Below, piece by piece: positions 15,533-24,230 of a stretch of DNA of 64,000 bases (its first letter is position 1; each line of letters begins with the position of its first letter). Position numbers and translations under genes: made by a program. Below the pieces are notes generated by a model. It was not told the origin of the DNA. It saw only the letters and a program-made list of their open reading frames with translations, and ran no database searches. The DNA comes from Actinomycetota bacterium (GTDB taxonomy: Bacteria; Actinomycetota; Acidimicrobiia; Acidimicrobiales; Ilumatobacteraceae), in contig WLIV01000003.1 in NCBI GenBank assembly GCA_009702045.1, forward strand, positions 1 through 64,000, written 5' to 3'.

Positions 15533-17491
15533 TCAGAAGTCCAGGTTTCGTACGTCGCGTGCGTTGGTGGTGATGAACTGCTTGCGCAGATCGACGTCGT
15601 CGCCCATCAGCACACTGGTGATCTCGTCGGCGATCGCGGCCTCCTCGACCGTGATCTGCAACAGGGTGCGAGTGGTGACGTCCATGGTGGTGGGCTTCAA
15701 CTCCTGCCAGTCCATTTCGCCGAGACCCTTCAACCGGTTGAAGTCGTTCTTGTGGTTGGGGTGCGACTCGAGGAAGCGGTTCTTCGCGTGCTCATCCTTC
15801 AGGTAGATCTTCTCCTTGCCGACCAGCGTGGAGAACAACGGCGGTTGTGCGATGTACACATACCCCCGCTCGACGAGTGCCCGCATCTGGCGGAAGAAGA
15901 ACGTGAGCAACAGCGTGCGGATGTGGCTGCCGTCGACATCGGCATCGCACAGGATGATGACCTTGTGGTAGCGAGCCTTCCCGCCATCGAACTCCTCGCC
16001 CACGCCGCCGCCGATGGCGGTGATGAGTGCCTGGATCTCGGTGTTCTTCAGCATCTTGTCGAGACGGGCACGCTCGACGTTGAGGATCTTGCCGCGGATA
16101 GGGAGCAACGCCTGTGTGCGCGGATCGCGAGCGTTGAGCGCCGAGCCACCGGCCGAGTCGCCCTCGACGATGAACAACTCTGATTCCTCAGGGTTGCCGC
16201 TGCTGCAGTCCTTCAACTTGTCGGGCATGCCGGCGCCGGCGAGTGCGGTCTTGCGGCGGATGGCGTTGCGGGCGTTCTTCGCGGCCAGACGGGCTTGCGC
16301 GGCGGAGAGTGCCTTTTTCACCAACTTGTTGGCCTCGGTGGGGTTCTCTTCCAGCCACTCGGCAAGGCGTTCGTTGGTGGCCTTCTGCACGAAACTGCGC
16401 ATCGGCACGTTGCCCAGCTTGGCCTTGGTCTGACCCTCGAACTGCGGTTCGCGCAACTTCACCGAGACGATGGCGGTGATGCCTTCGCGGATGTCTTCGC
16501 CGAGCAGGTTGTCTTCTTTTTCCTTCAGCAGGTTCTTCGACCGGGCGTACTTGTTGACCACGCTGGTGAGCGCCGTCTTGAAACCCTCCACGTGCATACC
16601 ACCCTCGATGGTGGAGATGCCGTTGGCGTAGCCGTGGATGCCCTCGTAGTAGCCGGTGTTCCACTGGATTGCGATGTCGAGTGTCTGGCCACCCTCGGTG
16701 TCTTCGTCCTCGAAGTGAGCGACCTTCAAGAACAAGGCTTCCTTCGACGCGTTGAGGTGCTTGACGAAGTCGACGATGCCGCCCTTGTACTGGAACGTGA
16801 CATCTTGTTCCTTGCCCTCGCGCTCGTCGCGAAAGACGATCTCGAGGCCCTTGTTGAGGAACGCCATCGTCTGCAAACGCTCGAGCACGGTGCGCGACAC
16901 GAACTCGGTGCCCTCGGCGATGAACACCGTGGGATCCGGCCAGAACGTGACCGTGGTGCCGCTTTGGCGACCGCGCGCCGGGGTGGCGCCGATCTCTTGG
17001 ATCTTGCCCTGCGGCTTGCCGCCCTGGGCGTACTCCTGCTGGTAGCGCTTGCCCAGCTTGTCGATCTCGATGAGCAGACGCTCGGACAGCGCGTTGACCA
17101 CGCTGACGCCCACGCCGTGGAGGCCACCGGAGACCTTGTAGCCCTCGCCGCCGAACTTGCCGCCGGCATGCAACACGGTGAGCACGACCTCGGCTGCACT
17201 CTTACCCTTGTGCGGACCGGAGGGGTACGGATCGACCGGGATGCCACGGCCGTTGTCGTCGACGCGGCAGCCGCCGCCCTCCAACAACGTGACCCCGATG
17301 CGGGTGCAGAAACCCGCCATCGCCTCGTCGACCGAGTTGTCGACGACCTCCCAGATCAGGTGGTGAAGACCCGCCAGACCCGTGGAGCCGATGTACATGC
17401 CAGGGCGTTTTCTGACCGGGTCGAGACCCTCCAGCACCTGAATATCTTTGGCACCGTAATCGGCACTCGGTTGTTTGGTGTCAGACGACAC
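15533..17491 (-). CDS. gyrB: DNA gyrase subunit B
   Basis: The protein (652 residues from GTG 17491) has the GHKL ATPase domain with VLEGLDPVRKRPGMYIG and EVVDNSVDEAMAGF. The TOPRIM domain follows, with EGDSAGGSA and LCDADVDGSHIRTLLL, then the GyrA-interaction C-terminus. The frame is open to GTG 17551. The 17491 start has GAGG at 5-base spacing, and a -10-like TAAAAT lies between the two candidates, which favours the shorter form. The gene is followed immediately by gyrA. Confidence 0.97.
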   Translation of the reverse strand: MSSDTKQPSADYGAKDIQVLEGLDPVRKRPGMYIGSTGLAGLHHLIWEVVDNSVDEAMAGFCTRIGVTLLEGGGCRVDDNGRGIPVDPYPSGPHKGKSAAEVVLTVLHAGGKFGGEGYKVSGGLHGVGVSVVNALSERLLIEIDKLGKRYQQEYAQGGKPQGKIQEIGATPARGRQSGTTVTFWPDPTVFIAEGTEFVSRTVLERLQTMAFLNKGLEIVFRDEREGKEQDVTFQYKGGIVDFVKHLNASKEALFLKVAHFEDEDTEGGQTLDIAIQWNTGYYEGIHGYANGISTIEGGMHVEGFKTALTSVVNKYARSKNLLKEKEDNLLGEDIREGITAIVSVKLREPQFEGQTKAKLGNVPMRSFVQKATNERLAEWLEENPTEANKLVKKALSAAQARLAAKNARNAIRRKTALAGAGMPDKLKDCSSGNPEESELFIVEGDSAGGSALNARDPRTQALLPIRGKILNVERARLDKMLKNTEIQALITAIGGGVGEEFDGGKARYHKVIILCDADVDGSHIRTLLLTFFFRQMRALVERGYVYIAQPPLFSTLVGKEKIYLKDEHAKNRFLESHPNHKNDFNRLKGLGEMDWQELKPTTMDVTTRTLLQITVEEAAIADEITSVLMGDDVDLRKQFITTNARDVRNLDF

Positions 17492-17534
17492 GCGCACCTC
17501 GATCGTTTCGGGGGAAAACAGGAGTTGACCTGGG

Positions 17535-17540
17535 ATTTTA
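17535..17540 (-). promoter_or_regulatory. -10-like TAAAAT of gyrBA
   Basis: TAAAAT on the minus strand would start transcription near 17528 and leave a leader of about 37 bases before the GAGG/GTG of gyrB. The -35 is not recognisable. The remainder of the 17492-17686 gap shows no gene. Confidence 0.5.
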
Positions 17541-17686
17541 CGGGGCGACACGTGGACTGGACCCGTGCTGGCCCAAGGCCCGGCAGCTGTCGTCGCAAGT
17601 ACCTGACAGCCTACCCGAGGGGTGTCACAAAGAGGTGGAGGGGCGAGGGACGGAGCAGAGGTGGGCGATGGGCTAGAACTGCCGGA

Positions 17687-18781
17687 ATGAAGGTCGCCGT
17701 GTATGCCATCGCATTGAACGAGGAGGCCTTCGTCGCGCGCTTCATGGCCACCGCCAGCGAAGCCGATCTAGTACTCGTCGCCGACACTGGCAGCACCGAC
17801 GCAACGGTGGCCGCGTTACAGCGCGCGGGGGCCGTCGTGCACCACATCACCGTCTCGCCATGGCGCTTCGACGATGCCCGCAATGCCTCGCTCGCGCTCA
17901 TCCCGGCCGACGTCGACGTGTGCGTCACGGTCGACCTCGACGAGGTGCTGTCCCCTGGTTGGCGCGCCCTGCTGGAGGCAGAATGGGGCGACGCCACACG
18001 CGGTCGCTACCTGTACACCTGGAGCCACCACAGCGACGGCACACCGGCCGTGTCCTTCATGACGGACCGCATCCACGCCCGGCGCGGGTACCGCTGGCGC
18101 AACCCGTGCCACGAGACGCTGTACGCCGATCGCATCGATGAGCGGTACTGCGAACTCAGCCTGGAGTTGCATCACTGGCCCGACCCCGACAAGCCGCGCA
18201 GCCAGTATCTGCCACTGTTACGCGTCGCTGCCGAGGAACAACCCCACGACAGCCGCGCGGCGCACTACCTTGGCCGCGAGTTGATGTTCTACGGCCACTG
18301 GCAAGCAGCGATCGACGAGTTGCGCCGCCATCTCGAGTTGCCCTCCAGCGTGTGGGCACCCGAGCGGGCCGCCTCCATGCGGTTCATCGGCCGCTGTCAC
18401 CGTCGCCTCGGCCTCGATGACGACGCATTGACCTGGTTCCGTGCCGCCACCGAGACATCGCCCGACACGCGCGAGCCGTGGATCGAGTTGGCGCAGATCT
18501 GCCACGACCAACAGCGCTGGCACGAGTGCTACGACGCAGCGCAGCAAGCGCTGGGCATCACCGAACGGCCCACGATCTACATCAACGACCCGGTGGCGTG
18601 GAGCGAACGCGGCCACGATCTCGCCAGTGTCGCTGCGTGGCGTCTCGGTCTGGCGGACGAAGCACTGCTCCATGCGCTTGCGGCGCAGGAGATGGCACCA
18701 GACGATGCCCGCATCGCCGAGAACATCACCTTCTATCGTTCAGCCACAGCATCTATCGACACGCCGGAACAGCACGACTAG
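17687..18781 (+). CDS. Family 2 glycosyltransferase with C-terminal TPR-like repeats
   Basis: The 364-residue protein starts with a GT-A fold: VYAIALNEEAFVARF, LVLVADTGSTDATV and the DXD-like VTVDLDEVL near residue 86. A helical tail from about 200 contains TPR-like units (AAHYLGRELMFYGHWQAAIDEL; DDALTWFRAATETSPDTREPWIELAQ). Proteins of this pattern are often annotated as SPBc2-type or TPR-glycosyltransferases; the acceptor is unknown. It diverges from gyrB and precedes the collagen-like protein gene by 44 bases. That protein would be a plausible target, but this is only inference. Confidence 0.8.
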   Translation: MKVAVYAIALNEEAFVARFMATASEADLVLVADTGSTDATVAALQRAGAVVHHITVSPWRFDDARNASLALIPADVDVCVTVDLDEVLSPGWRALLEAEWGDATRGRYLYTWSHHSDGTPAVSFMTDRIHARRGYRWRNPCHETLYADRIDERYCELSLELHHWPDPDKPRSQYLPLLRVAAEEQPHDSRAAHYLGRELMFYGHWQAAIDELRRHLELPSSVWAPERAASMRFIGRCHRRLGLDDDALTWFRAATETSPDTREPWIELAQICHDQQRWHECYDAAQQALGITERPTIYINDPVAWSERGHDLASVAAWRLGLADEALLHALAAQEMAPDDARIAENITFYRSATASIDTPEQHD

Positions 18782-18825
18782 GGTTCTGCTGATTCGGGCA
18801 CGGGAGCCCAGGAACGGAGCAGGAC

Positions 18826-19647
18826 ATGCGTCATCGTCGTCACCTCGTCGCCATGGGCGCGACCGGACTAGTCACACTCATTGCCCCCGCAGTGGGTGCC
18901 CACGCTGGTGCACCGCGCCCGGCGGTCACGGGTACCACCACATGCCGCACCTCCTGGGCCGAGGCCGGCCCGCAAGGTCCGCAGGGCGATCTCGGCCCCC
19001 AGGGCCCGCAGGGACCCACCGGACCCACCGGACCCACCGGCGCCGCGGGCCCGGTCGCGCCCCTCGGACCAAGTCGAGTTGCCCATCGAGTTCACGGCAC
19101 CATCGCTGATCTTCCGGCCTGCGCCGATCTGCCGGGTGTCTGCGTGGTCAACCAGGGTGGGCCCACCGGGCCCCAGGGTGACGCCGGCCCCACCGGCCCC
19201 GTTGGCCCCACCGGGTCCGCTGGCCCCACCGGCCCCACCGGACCCACCGGCGGCATCGGCGGCCCGTCCCGCAGCGCCCACCGCATCACCGCGGTCAGTT
19301 GCGCTGGCATCGCCGAAGAATGCGTCACGGTCAACACCGGCCCCACCGGGCCTTTGGGCGAGATTGGGCCCACCGGGCCCCAGGGCGACGCCGGCCCCAC
19401 CGGCCCCACCGGCCCCACCGGGCCTGTGGGCATCCTCCTCGGGTCGTCGCGCGCTACGCACCGTCCCGGCCTCCCCAGTCAAGTGACGGTCGAGGTGTCC
19501 ACGAAGTGCGTCGACGAAGCGTCGCTGGCGTTGCTGCCCGTCTCCGGCAACAACAACCAACCGTTGCTCTACGCCGCTGGTCTGGCCGTGGTGGCCGGCA
19601 GCGCCGCAACCTGGACCAGTCGGCTCCGCCGCCGCCGGGCGCGCTGA
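18826..19647 (+). CDS. Collagen-like repeat protein with a probable sortase anchor
   Basis: The 273-residue protein has a signal peptide ([21 protein letters not shown]...AHA). Three runs of Gly-X-Y triplets rich in GPT, GPQ and GDAGPTGP follow, at about 48-80, 111-147 and 171-203. Each run is followed by a short module starting with an SR-x-(A/T)HR motif and usually carrying two cysteines. The end reads LPVSG, a hydrophobic helix and an RLRRRRAR tail, the layout of an LPXTG-type sorting signal with Ser for Thr. It is therefore probably a wall-anchored surface fibre. GGAG and AGGA stretches precede the ATG. No sortase gene is in the window. Confidence 0.8.
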   Translation: MRHRRHLVAMGATGLVTLIAPAVGAHAGAPRPAVTGTTTCRTSWAEAGPQGPQGDLGPQGPQGPTGPTGPTGAAGPVAPLGPSRVAHRVHGTIADLPACADLPGVCVVNQGGPTGPQGDAGPTGPVGPTGSAGPTGPTGPTGGIGGPSRSAHRITAVSCAGIAEECVTVNTGPTGPLGEIGPTGPQGDAGPTGPTGPTGPVGILLGSSRATHRPGLPSQVTVEVSTKCVDEASLALLPVSGNNNQPLLYAAGLAVVAGSAATWTSRLRRRRAR

Positions 19648-19651
19648 CCGC

Positions 19652-19975
19652 TCAGCGGCCGACGCGCACTTCCAACTTCTCAACGGTGGCTCCGGCCACC
19701 TCCAGCAGTCGCTGCTTCAACGTTCCTTCGAGGAACTTCAACTGCGTCGCCCAGGCCGGGTCGTCGACCTTGACCACCAAGGTCGTGCCGTCGAGCTTCA
19801 CCGGTTGTACGTGAGCGGCGACCGCCGCGCCGACGACTTCCTCCCAGCGGCCGAACACGCCGCCCATCGCTGCCGACGACGCACCACGGGAGGCGACTTC
19901 GGGCCGCAACGAACGGACCACCTCGTGCAGGCTGTCACCCAGCCGGATCGGTTCGTCACGTGCCACGAACACCAC
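19652..19975 (-). CDS. DciA-like (DUF721) protein
   Basis: The 107-residue protein is a DUF721/DciA-type domain: an N-terminal helix LGDSLHEVVRSL, FGRWEEVVG, a LDGTTLVVKVDDPAWATQLKFLE strand-helix core and a short LEVRVGR end. DciA is the ancestral loader of the DnaB helicase in bacteria that lack DnaC. The gene follows recF by 12 bases, the standard actinobacterial position (between recF and gyrB), although gyrB is separated here by two plus-strand genes. GTG is the start; nearby in-frame GTGs are alternatives. Confidence 0.88.
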   Translation of the reverse strand: MVFVARDEPIRLGDSLHEVVRSLRPEVASRGASSAAMGGVFGRWEEVVGAAVAAHVQPVKLDGTTLVVKVDDPAWATQLKFLEGTLKQRLLEVAGATVEKLEVRVGR

Positions 19976-19987
19976 TCTCGCAGCGAA

Positions 19988-21070
19988 TCAGGTGGAAACG
20001 ACCGCACCCTCGGCGATGCGCACGATCGCGTCGGGACGAGCTGCATCCGGGAGGACTCCGGCAGTGGTGAGCACCACCTGACCAGGGGGCAGGTGGTGAA
20101 GCAGTGCCGCGGAGCGGCGCGGGTCGAGTTCGCTCAACACATCGTCGAGCACCAGCACCGGTGAACTCCCCGCTTTGTCGGCGACCATCCGGTGCGCCGC
20201 CAGGCGAAGCGCCAACGCGAACGTGCGCTGTTCACCCTGTGACGCGTGGGTGCGCGCCGGCAGGCCGCCGATGAACAACTCGACGTCGTCGCGATGCGGA
20301 CCGATCGTGCTCACACCGCGGCGCACGTCGTCGCGTCGCGACTCGGCGAGCGCATGCACGAGACCGCGCTGGCGCCACTGTGGTTCGTAGCGCAACTCGA
20401 CGACGCTCGGTCGGTCAGCGAGTTGCTCGTAGGCCTCGGCCACCATCGGGGTCAAGCGAGCGATCAACACCGCACGCGCGTGGCCGAACTGGTCGCCCAC
20501 CTCGGCCAACTTCGCGTCCCACACATCGAGGGTCACTTCGGTCTCGTCGCTGAGCCGACCGTTGGCCTGCTTGAGCAGCACGTTGCGCTGCTTCACGATG
20601 CGATCGAGCTCCAACCGCAGCGCGTCGTACTTCAGTGCCAACGACACCAACGTGTCGTCCATGAACCGACGCCGTTCGTTGGGGCCACCCTTCACCAGCG
20701 CCAGGTCGTCCGGTGAAAACACCGTGACGCGCATCACCCCGAGCAGTTCTCGCGACCGTCCGAGCTTCTGCTTGTTGACCTGCACGCGGTTGCGACCGTG
20801 GCGGCTGAGCTCCAGTTCCACCAGTACTTCGCGCCCGTCCGGATGCAGCACGGTGGCGCGCACCACTGCGGTCTGCGCACCGACGCGAATCAGTGCTTCA
20901 GTGGGTGCGCCGCGAAAGCTGTCCAGCGATGCCAGGTAGGCCAGCGCCTCAGCCAGGTTGGTCTTACCCTGGCCGTTGAGGCCGACGATGGCCGTGATGC
21001 CGTGGTGGAAGTCGAACGATGCCGCGTGGTAGTTGCGGAAGTCGACGAGCTCCAGCCGAGTGACGATCAT
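19988..21070 (-). CDS. recF: DNA replication and repair protein RecF
   Basis: The 360-residue SMC-like ATPase loads RecA at ssDNA gaps. It shows Walker A GLNGQGKTNL near residue 33, a THASQGEQRTFALAL signature and Walker B VLVLDDVLSELD. The length is normal. It starts 3 bases after the dnaN stop and precedes the DciA-like gene, so dnaN-recF-dciA behave as one unit. Confidence 0.97.
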   Translation of the reverse strand: MIVTRLELVDFRNYHAASFDFHHGITAIVGLNGQGKTNLAEALAYLASLDSFRGAPTEALIRVGAQTAVVRATVLHPDGREVLVELELSRHGRNRVQVNKQKLGRSRELLGVMRVTVFSPDDLALVKGGPNERRRFMDDTLVSLALKYDALRLELDRIVKQRNVLLKQANGRLSDETEVTLDVWDAKLAEVGDQFGHARAVLIARLTPMVAEAYEQLADRPSVVELRYEPQWRQRGLVHALAESRRDDVRRGVSTIGPHRDDVELFIGGLPARTHASQGEQRTFALALRLAAHRMVADKAGSSPVLVLDDVLSELDPRRSAALLHHLPPGQVVLTTAGVLPDAARPDAIVRIAEGAVVST

Positions 21071-21073
21071 GCG

Positions 21074-22168
21074 TTACGGAACGCGGACCGGCATCAGCAA
21101 ATACAGGTAGTCGGTGTTGCCGCTGCCGCGGAGCACGGCGGGCTTGAGTGCGTCGATGGTGGACAGGGTGACCGAGTCGCCCTGACAGGCCTCGACACCG
21201 GCCGCGAAGTAGTCCGGGTTGAAGGCCACGGTGAGGTCAGTGCCGACGAACAGCGCGTCGAGTTCTTCCGATGCGTTACCGACGTCCTGGGTGATGGCGG
21301 TCAGCTTCAGCGTGTCGCCACCCATCTGCAGCTTCACGGGCGTGGCGTCCTTGGCGAGGATCTTCACGCGCCGGATCGCCTCGAGGAGCGGTTCGCGCTC
21401 CACGGTGAGCGTGTTCGGGTGGCTCGGCGGAATCAACTGGCGGTAGTTCGGGAACTCGCCCTCGATCAGGCGGGTGGTGAGACGGGTGGACCCGACCTCG
21501 AACGTGGCGTCGCGATCACCGAGACGCATCGTCACCTCGTCGCCGTTGCCCACCAGGCGCTGCAGTTCGTTGAGTGCGCGTCCGGGAATGAGCACCTTTT
21601 GATCGGCCGACAGCACCTGCTGGCCCGCCAGATCGCGGACCGCGAGGCGATACGAATCGGTGGCCACCATCCGCAGACCGTCACCCTCGGCGGCCATCAT
21701 CACGCCAGTGAGAATCGGACGGGCCTCATCCGTGCTTGCCGCGCGGACGACTTGGCGCAGTGCGTCTCCGAACTGGGCGGCCGGCAAGGTGACGGAACTG
21801 CTGACGGACGACGTGAGTTTCGGATAGTCGTCAAAGCTCAGCGGGCGCACCGTGAAGTGTGAACGTCCGTTGCTGATGCTGACGTCGTCAGCTTCGGCGA
21901 CGACGTCGACCGCTCCCGAACCGAGTGAGCGCACGATGTCGGCGACCAGCCGAGCCGGCACCACGATTCCACCGTCGACTTCGCCACCGACCTCGAGTGA
22001 CAGCTGGATCGTGAGATCGAGATCGGTACCGGTGACCGACAGGGTGCTGCCGCGCAGCTCGAGGCGCAGACCAGACAGGACCGGCAGGGCCCCGGATCGA
22101 CCAGTAGCAGCACGACCGGCAGTGGCGAGGGCCTCGGCCAGCGCTTCACGTTCACAACGGAACTTCAC
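21074..22168 (-). CDS. dnaN: DNA polymerase III beta clamp
   Basis: The 364-residue sliding clamp shows LPVLSGLRLELRG, the RPILTGVMMAAEGDGLRMVATDSYRLAVRD segment and the C-terminal YLYLLMPVRVP tail typical of DnaN. It starts with GTG, with an AAGGGA Shine-Dalgarno sequence, on the left flank of the dnaA-dnaN intergenic origin, and is followed by recF. Confidence 0.98.
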   Translation of the reverse strand: MKFRCEREALAEALATAGRAATGRSGALPVLSGLRLELRGSTLSVTGTDLDLTIQLSLEVGGEVDGGIVVPARLVADIVRSLGSGAVDVVAEADDVSISNGRSHFTVRPLSFDDYPKLTSSVSSSVTLPAAQFGDALRQVVRAASTDEARPILTGVMMAAEGDGLRMVATDSYRLAVRDLAGQQVLSADQKVLIPGRALNELQRLVGNGDEVTMRLGDRDATFEVGSTRLTTRLIEGEFPNYRQLIPPSHPNTLTVEREPLLEAIRRVKILAKDATPVKLQMGGDTLKLTAITQDVGNASEELDALFVGTDLTVAFNPDYFAAGVEACQGDSVTLSTIDALKPAVLRGSGNTDYLYLLMPVRVP

Positions 22169-22404
22169 AGCGTTCCCTTTCGCGTCATGGGGGTGTCTAA
22201 AAAGCTATTAATGGTAATAAGGGCTGTGGATTGTGTACAACCCTGTATCGCCCCAGCGTAGGTGGCCGATGGGTGCACACACCGGTTTCCCCACGCGCGC
22301 ACAGGGGAAAAACCACCGTCGTGTAGTTCGGGGGACAACTCCGCGTTGTCCCCTGTTCGTGAGCGTGTCATCCACAGTGCGCCCACAGGGCTCGCGCGCA
22401 TGGT
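22169..22404. other. Probable oriC (dnaA-dnaN intergenic region)
   Basis: The 236-bp gap holds an unusually AT-rich stretch at 22198-22220 (19 of 23 bases A/T) in otherwise GC-rich DNA, a good DNA-unwinding element. DnaA-box-like 9-mers follow: TGTGGATTG (22225-22233), TGTGTACAA (22232-22240) and TCATCCACA (22368-22376, one mismatch from TTATCCACA). A perfect inverted repeat of TTGTCCCC-type half-sites lies at 22331-22353. Actinobacterial oriC maps to this gap. The box density is low, and boxes also lie upstream of dnaA. Confidence 0.75.
22331..22353. repeat. Inverted repeat inside oriC
   Basis: GGGGACAAC (22331-22339) and GTTGTCCCC (22345-22353) are exact inverted copies around a 5-base spacer. 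It may be a back-to-back weak DnaA-box pair, or the end of the dnaA transcript; no T-run follows in either direction. Confidence 0.6.
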
Positions 22405-23805
22405 TCAGGCCTTCTTTAACCGCTGAGTGAGGTCGGTGACCTGATCGTAGACGTCCTTACGTTCCTTCATCAGCCGTTGGATCTTGTCCACGGCGTGGAT
22501 CACGGTGGTGTGGTCGCGCCCGCCGAACACCCGGGCGATGGCCGGGTAGGAGAGGTCGGTGAGTTCGCGGAACACGTACATCGCCACCTGCCTGGCGGTG
22601 ACGAGTGGCCGTTGCCGGCTCTTACCGCGGAGGGAATCGACGCTGTAACCGAGGATCACGGCGATCTCGTTCAGCAGCTCGTCGTCCGTGCGCGGCTTGA
22701 CATACGTGTCCGACAGCAGGTCGCCGAGGAGTTGTTCGGCCAGGTGGGTACTGATCGGCACCTGATTGAGGCTGGCGTAGGCCGTCACTCGAATGAGGGC
22801 ACCTTCGAGTGCACGGATGTTGGTGGTGATCCGTGAGGCAATCAGCTCGAGGGTGTCGGCCGGAACAGGGCTGTGATCACGCTCGGCCTTGTTGCGCAAG
22901 ATCGCCAAGCGGGTTTCCAGGTCTGGCGGCTGGATGTCGGTGATCAGACCCCATTTGAAGCGACCGCGCAGTCGTTCTTCCAGCGTGGGGATCGCGTCGG
23001 GCATGCGGTCGCTGGAGATGATGATCTGCTTGTTTGCGCCATGCAGCGAGTTGAAGGTGTGGAAGAACTCCTCCTGGAGCCCTTCCTTACCCTCCATGAA
23101 CTGGATGTCGTCGATCAGCAGGACGTCGATGTCGCGGTACCGCCGCTTGAAGTTGGCGGTGGTGTTCGTGCGGATCGCGTCGACGTACTCGTTGAGGAAG
23201 GTCTCGGTGCTGACGTAGCGAACAACGTCGTGCTGGTAGTGATGGTGCACGTAGTGGCCGATGGCGTGCAACAGGTGGGTCTTGCCGAGACCGGCCGATC
23301 CGTAGATGAACAACGGGTTGTAGCTGCGACCAGGGGTTTCGGCGACTCGCAGCGCGGCGGCCAGCGCGAACTGGTTGGACGCTCCTTTGACGAAGGTCTC
23401 GAACGTGTACCGCGGGTTCATCCCGCTGGGATCCGAGCTGCCCGAGCTGGATGAGCGACCCTCGCTCATCGTGGCTCCGGCGCCGTCGGCCGGGCCGTGA
23501 GTCTGGCCGGAATGGCTGGTGGAGTCGGGAGACCACTCGGCGCTTGGTTCGTTGTCGGCAACCTGCACCTCGACGACGAAGTTGAGGCTGGCAGCACCGA
23601 TTTCCTCGAGTGCATCCCTCACCAGTGGGAGGTAGCGCGAGAGAATTCGATCTCGGGCGTGGGCGTTCGGCGCACTCACCCGCACCATCGAGGTATCGCT
23701 GTCGAGGGCGATGACATCCTGGAACGTGGAGAACCACACGGCCTCTGAGACCTGCGCGCGGAGGAGTTGCGCAACGGCTGTCCACAACTGTTCGTGGTCG
23801 CTCAC
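22405..23805 (-). CDS. dnaA: Chromosomal replication initiator DnaA
   Basis: The 466-residue protein has N-terminal domain I (HEQLWTAVAQLL) and a Ser/Gly-rich linker. The AAA+ domain has Walker A GSAGLGKTHLLHA and the Asp motif LLIDDIQF, and domain IV carries the DnaA signature FGGRDHTTVIHA for box binding. The GTG at 23805 is chosen because GGGAGGAG lies 6 bases upstream. The ATG at 23811 sits directly against that Shine-Dalgarno sequence, and the frame stays open to 23865. Three DnaA boxes just upstream point to autoregulation. Confidence 0.97.
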   Translation of the reverse strand: MSDHEQLWTAVAQLLRAQVSEAVWFSTFQDVIALDSDTSMVRVSAPNAHARDRILSRYLPLVRDALEEIGAASLNFVVEVQVADNEPSAEWSPDSTSHSGQTHGPADGAGATMSEGRSSSSGSSDPSGMNPRYTFETFVKGASNQFALAAALRVAETPGRSYNPLFIYGSAGLGKTHLLHAIGHYVHHHYQHDVVRYVSTETFLNEYVDAIRTNTTANFKRRYRDIDVLLIDDIQFMEGKEGLQEEFFHTFNSLHGANKQIIISSDRMPDAIPTLEERLRGRFKWGLITDIQPPDLETRLAILRNKAERDHSPVPADTLELIASRITTNIRALEGALIRVTAYASLNQVPISTHLAEQLLGDLLSDTYVKPRTDDELLNEIAVILGYSVDSLRGKSRQRPLVTARQVAMYVFRELTDLSYPAIARVFGGRDHTTVIHAVDKIQRLMKERKDVYDQVTDLTQRLKKA

Positions 23806-23832
23806 CTGCATCTCCTCCCTTTTGTCGGTCAT

Positions 23833-23865
23833 ATGTCCACATGTTTGTCCACACGATGTGGACAA
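23833..23865. promoter_or_regulatory. Three DnaA boxes upstream of dnaA
   Basis: ATGTCCACA (23833-23841), TTGTCCACA (23845-23853, perfect) and the inverted TGTGGACAA (23857-23865, perfect) are packed within 33 bp, about 30-60 bases ahead of the dnaA start. They are suited to autoregulation or an auxiliary origin role. Confidence 0.85.
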
Positions 23866-23936
23866 CTATGGAGATCGAACGGCGAACGCTATCAGGCGCG
23901 GACACCGACCCGAACCGGCGCCTGACAGGAGTGCGG

Positions 23937-23958
23937 TCATGTCGCGTAAATGACATGA
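23937..23958. repeat. Inverted repeat between dnaA and rpmH
   Basis: TCATGTC and GACATGA (7 bp, exact) flank the 8-base core gcgtaaat. The element lies 15 bases before the rpmH -35 and could be an operator. Confidence 0.4.
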
Positions 23959-23972
23959 GTCGGCCCGTGCGG

Positions 23973-24001
23973 TTGCCTCTGGACGCTCGTCACCGTAGCC
24001 T
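23973..24001 (+). promoter_or_regulatory. Promoter of the rpmH operon
   Basis: TTGCCT (23973-23978), a 17-base spacer and TAGCCT (23996-24001) predict transcription from about 24008, giving a leader of roughly 88 bases before rpmH. Confidence 0.65.
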
Positions 24002-24095
24002 TGGCGACTGGCCCACGACCAGCCGGTGTTTTGCGGCGCGCCGTGAGTGATGTCGATCTGCGAGCAGCCATCATGTATGGCTCGAGGAGGGCTGC

Positions 24096-24230
24096 GTGAA
24101 GCGCACATTCCAACCGAACAACCGTCGTCGTGCGAAGAAGCACGGCTTCCGCAACCGCATGAGCACCCGCGCCGGGCGAGCCGTACTGAAGGCTCGTCGC
24201 GACAAGGGTCGCCACCGTCTGTCGGCTTGA
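24096..24230 (+). CDS. rpmH: 50S ribosomal protein L34
   Basis: The 44-residue protein begins [18 protein letters not shown] and ends [10 protein letters not shown], the invariant L34 pattern. GTG at 24096 is the start, with GAGGAGG (24084-24090) 5 bases upstream. The last four bases (TTGA, 24227-24230) also form the start of rnpA. It is the first gene of the rpmH-rnpA-yidD-yidC-jag-rsmG string. Confidence 0.98.
   Translation: MKRTFQPNNRRRAKKHGFRNRMSTRAGRAVLKARRDKGRHRLSA

Noticed and set aside
17492-17551. Longer gyrB start at GTG 17551
   Set aside because: It lies upstream of the likely -10 (TAAAAT) and has no Shine-Dalgarno sequence, whereas GTG 17491 has GAGG at 5 bases. Not fully excluded.
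16295-17686. Upstream extension of the glycosyltransferase frame through gyrB
   Set aside because: The frame is open by chance antisense to gyrB. The GT-A fold starts exactly at ATG 17687.
18960-19440. Dense short DNA repeats (ccaccggacccaccgg type) considered as a CRISPR or minisatellite
   Set aside because: They are in-frame Gly-Pro-Thr codons of the collagen-like gene; there are no uniform spacers and no repeat of CRISPR length.
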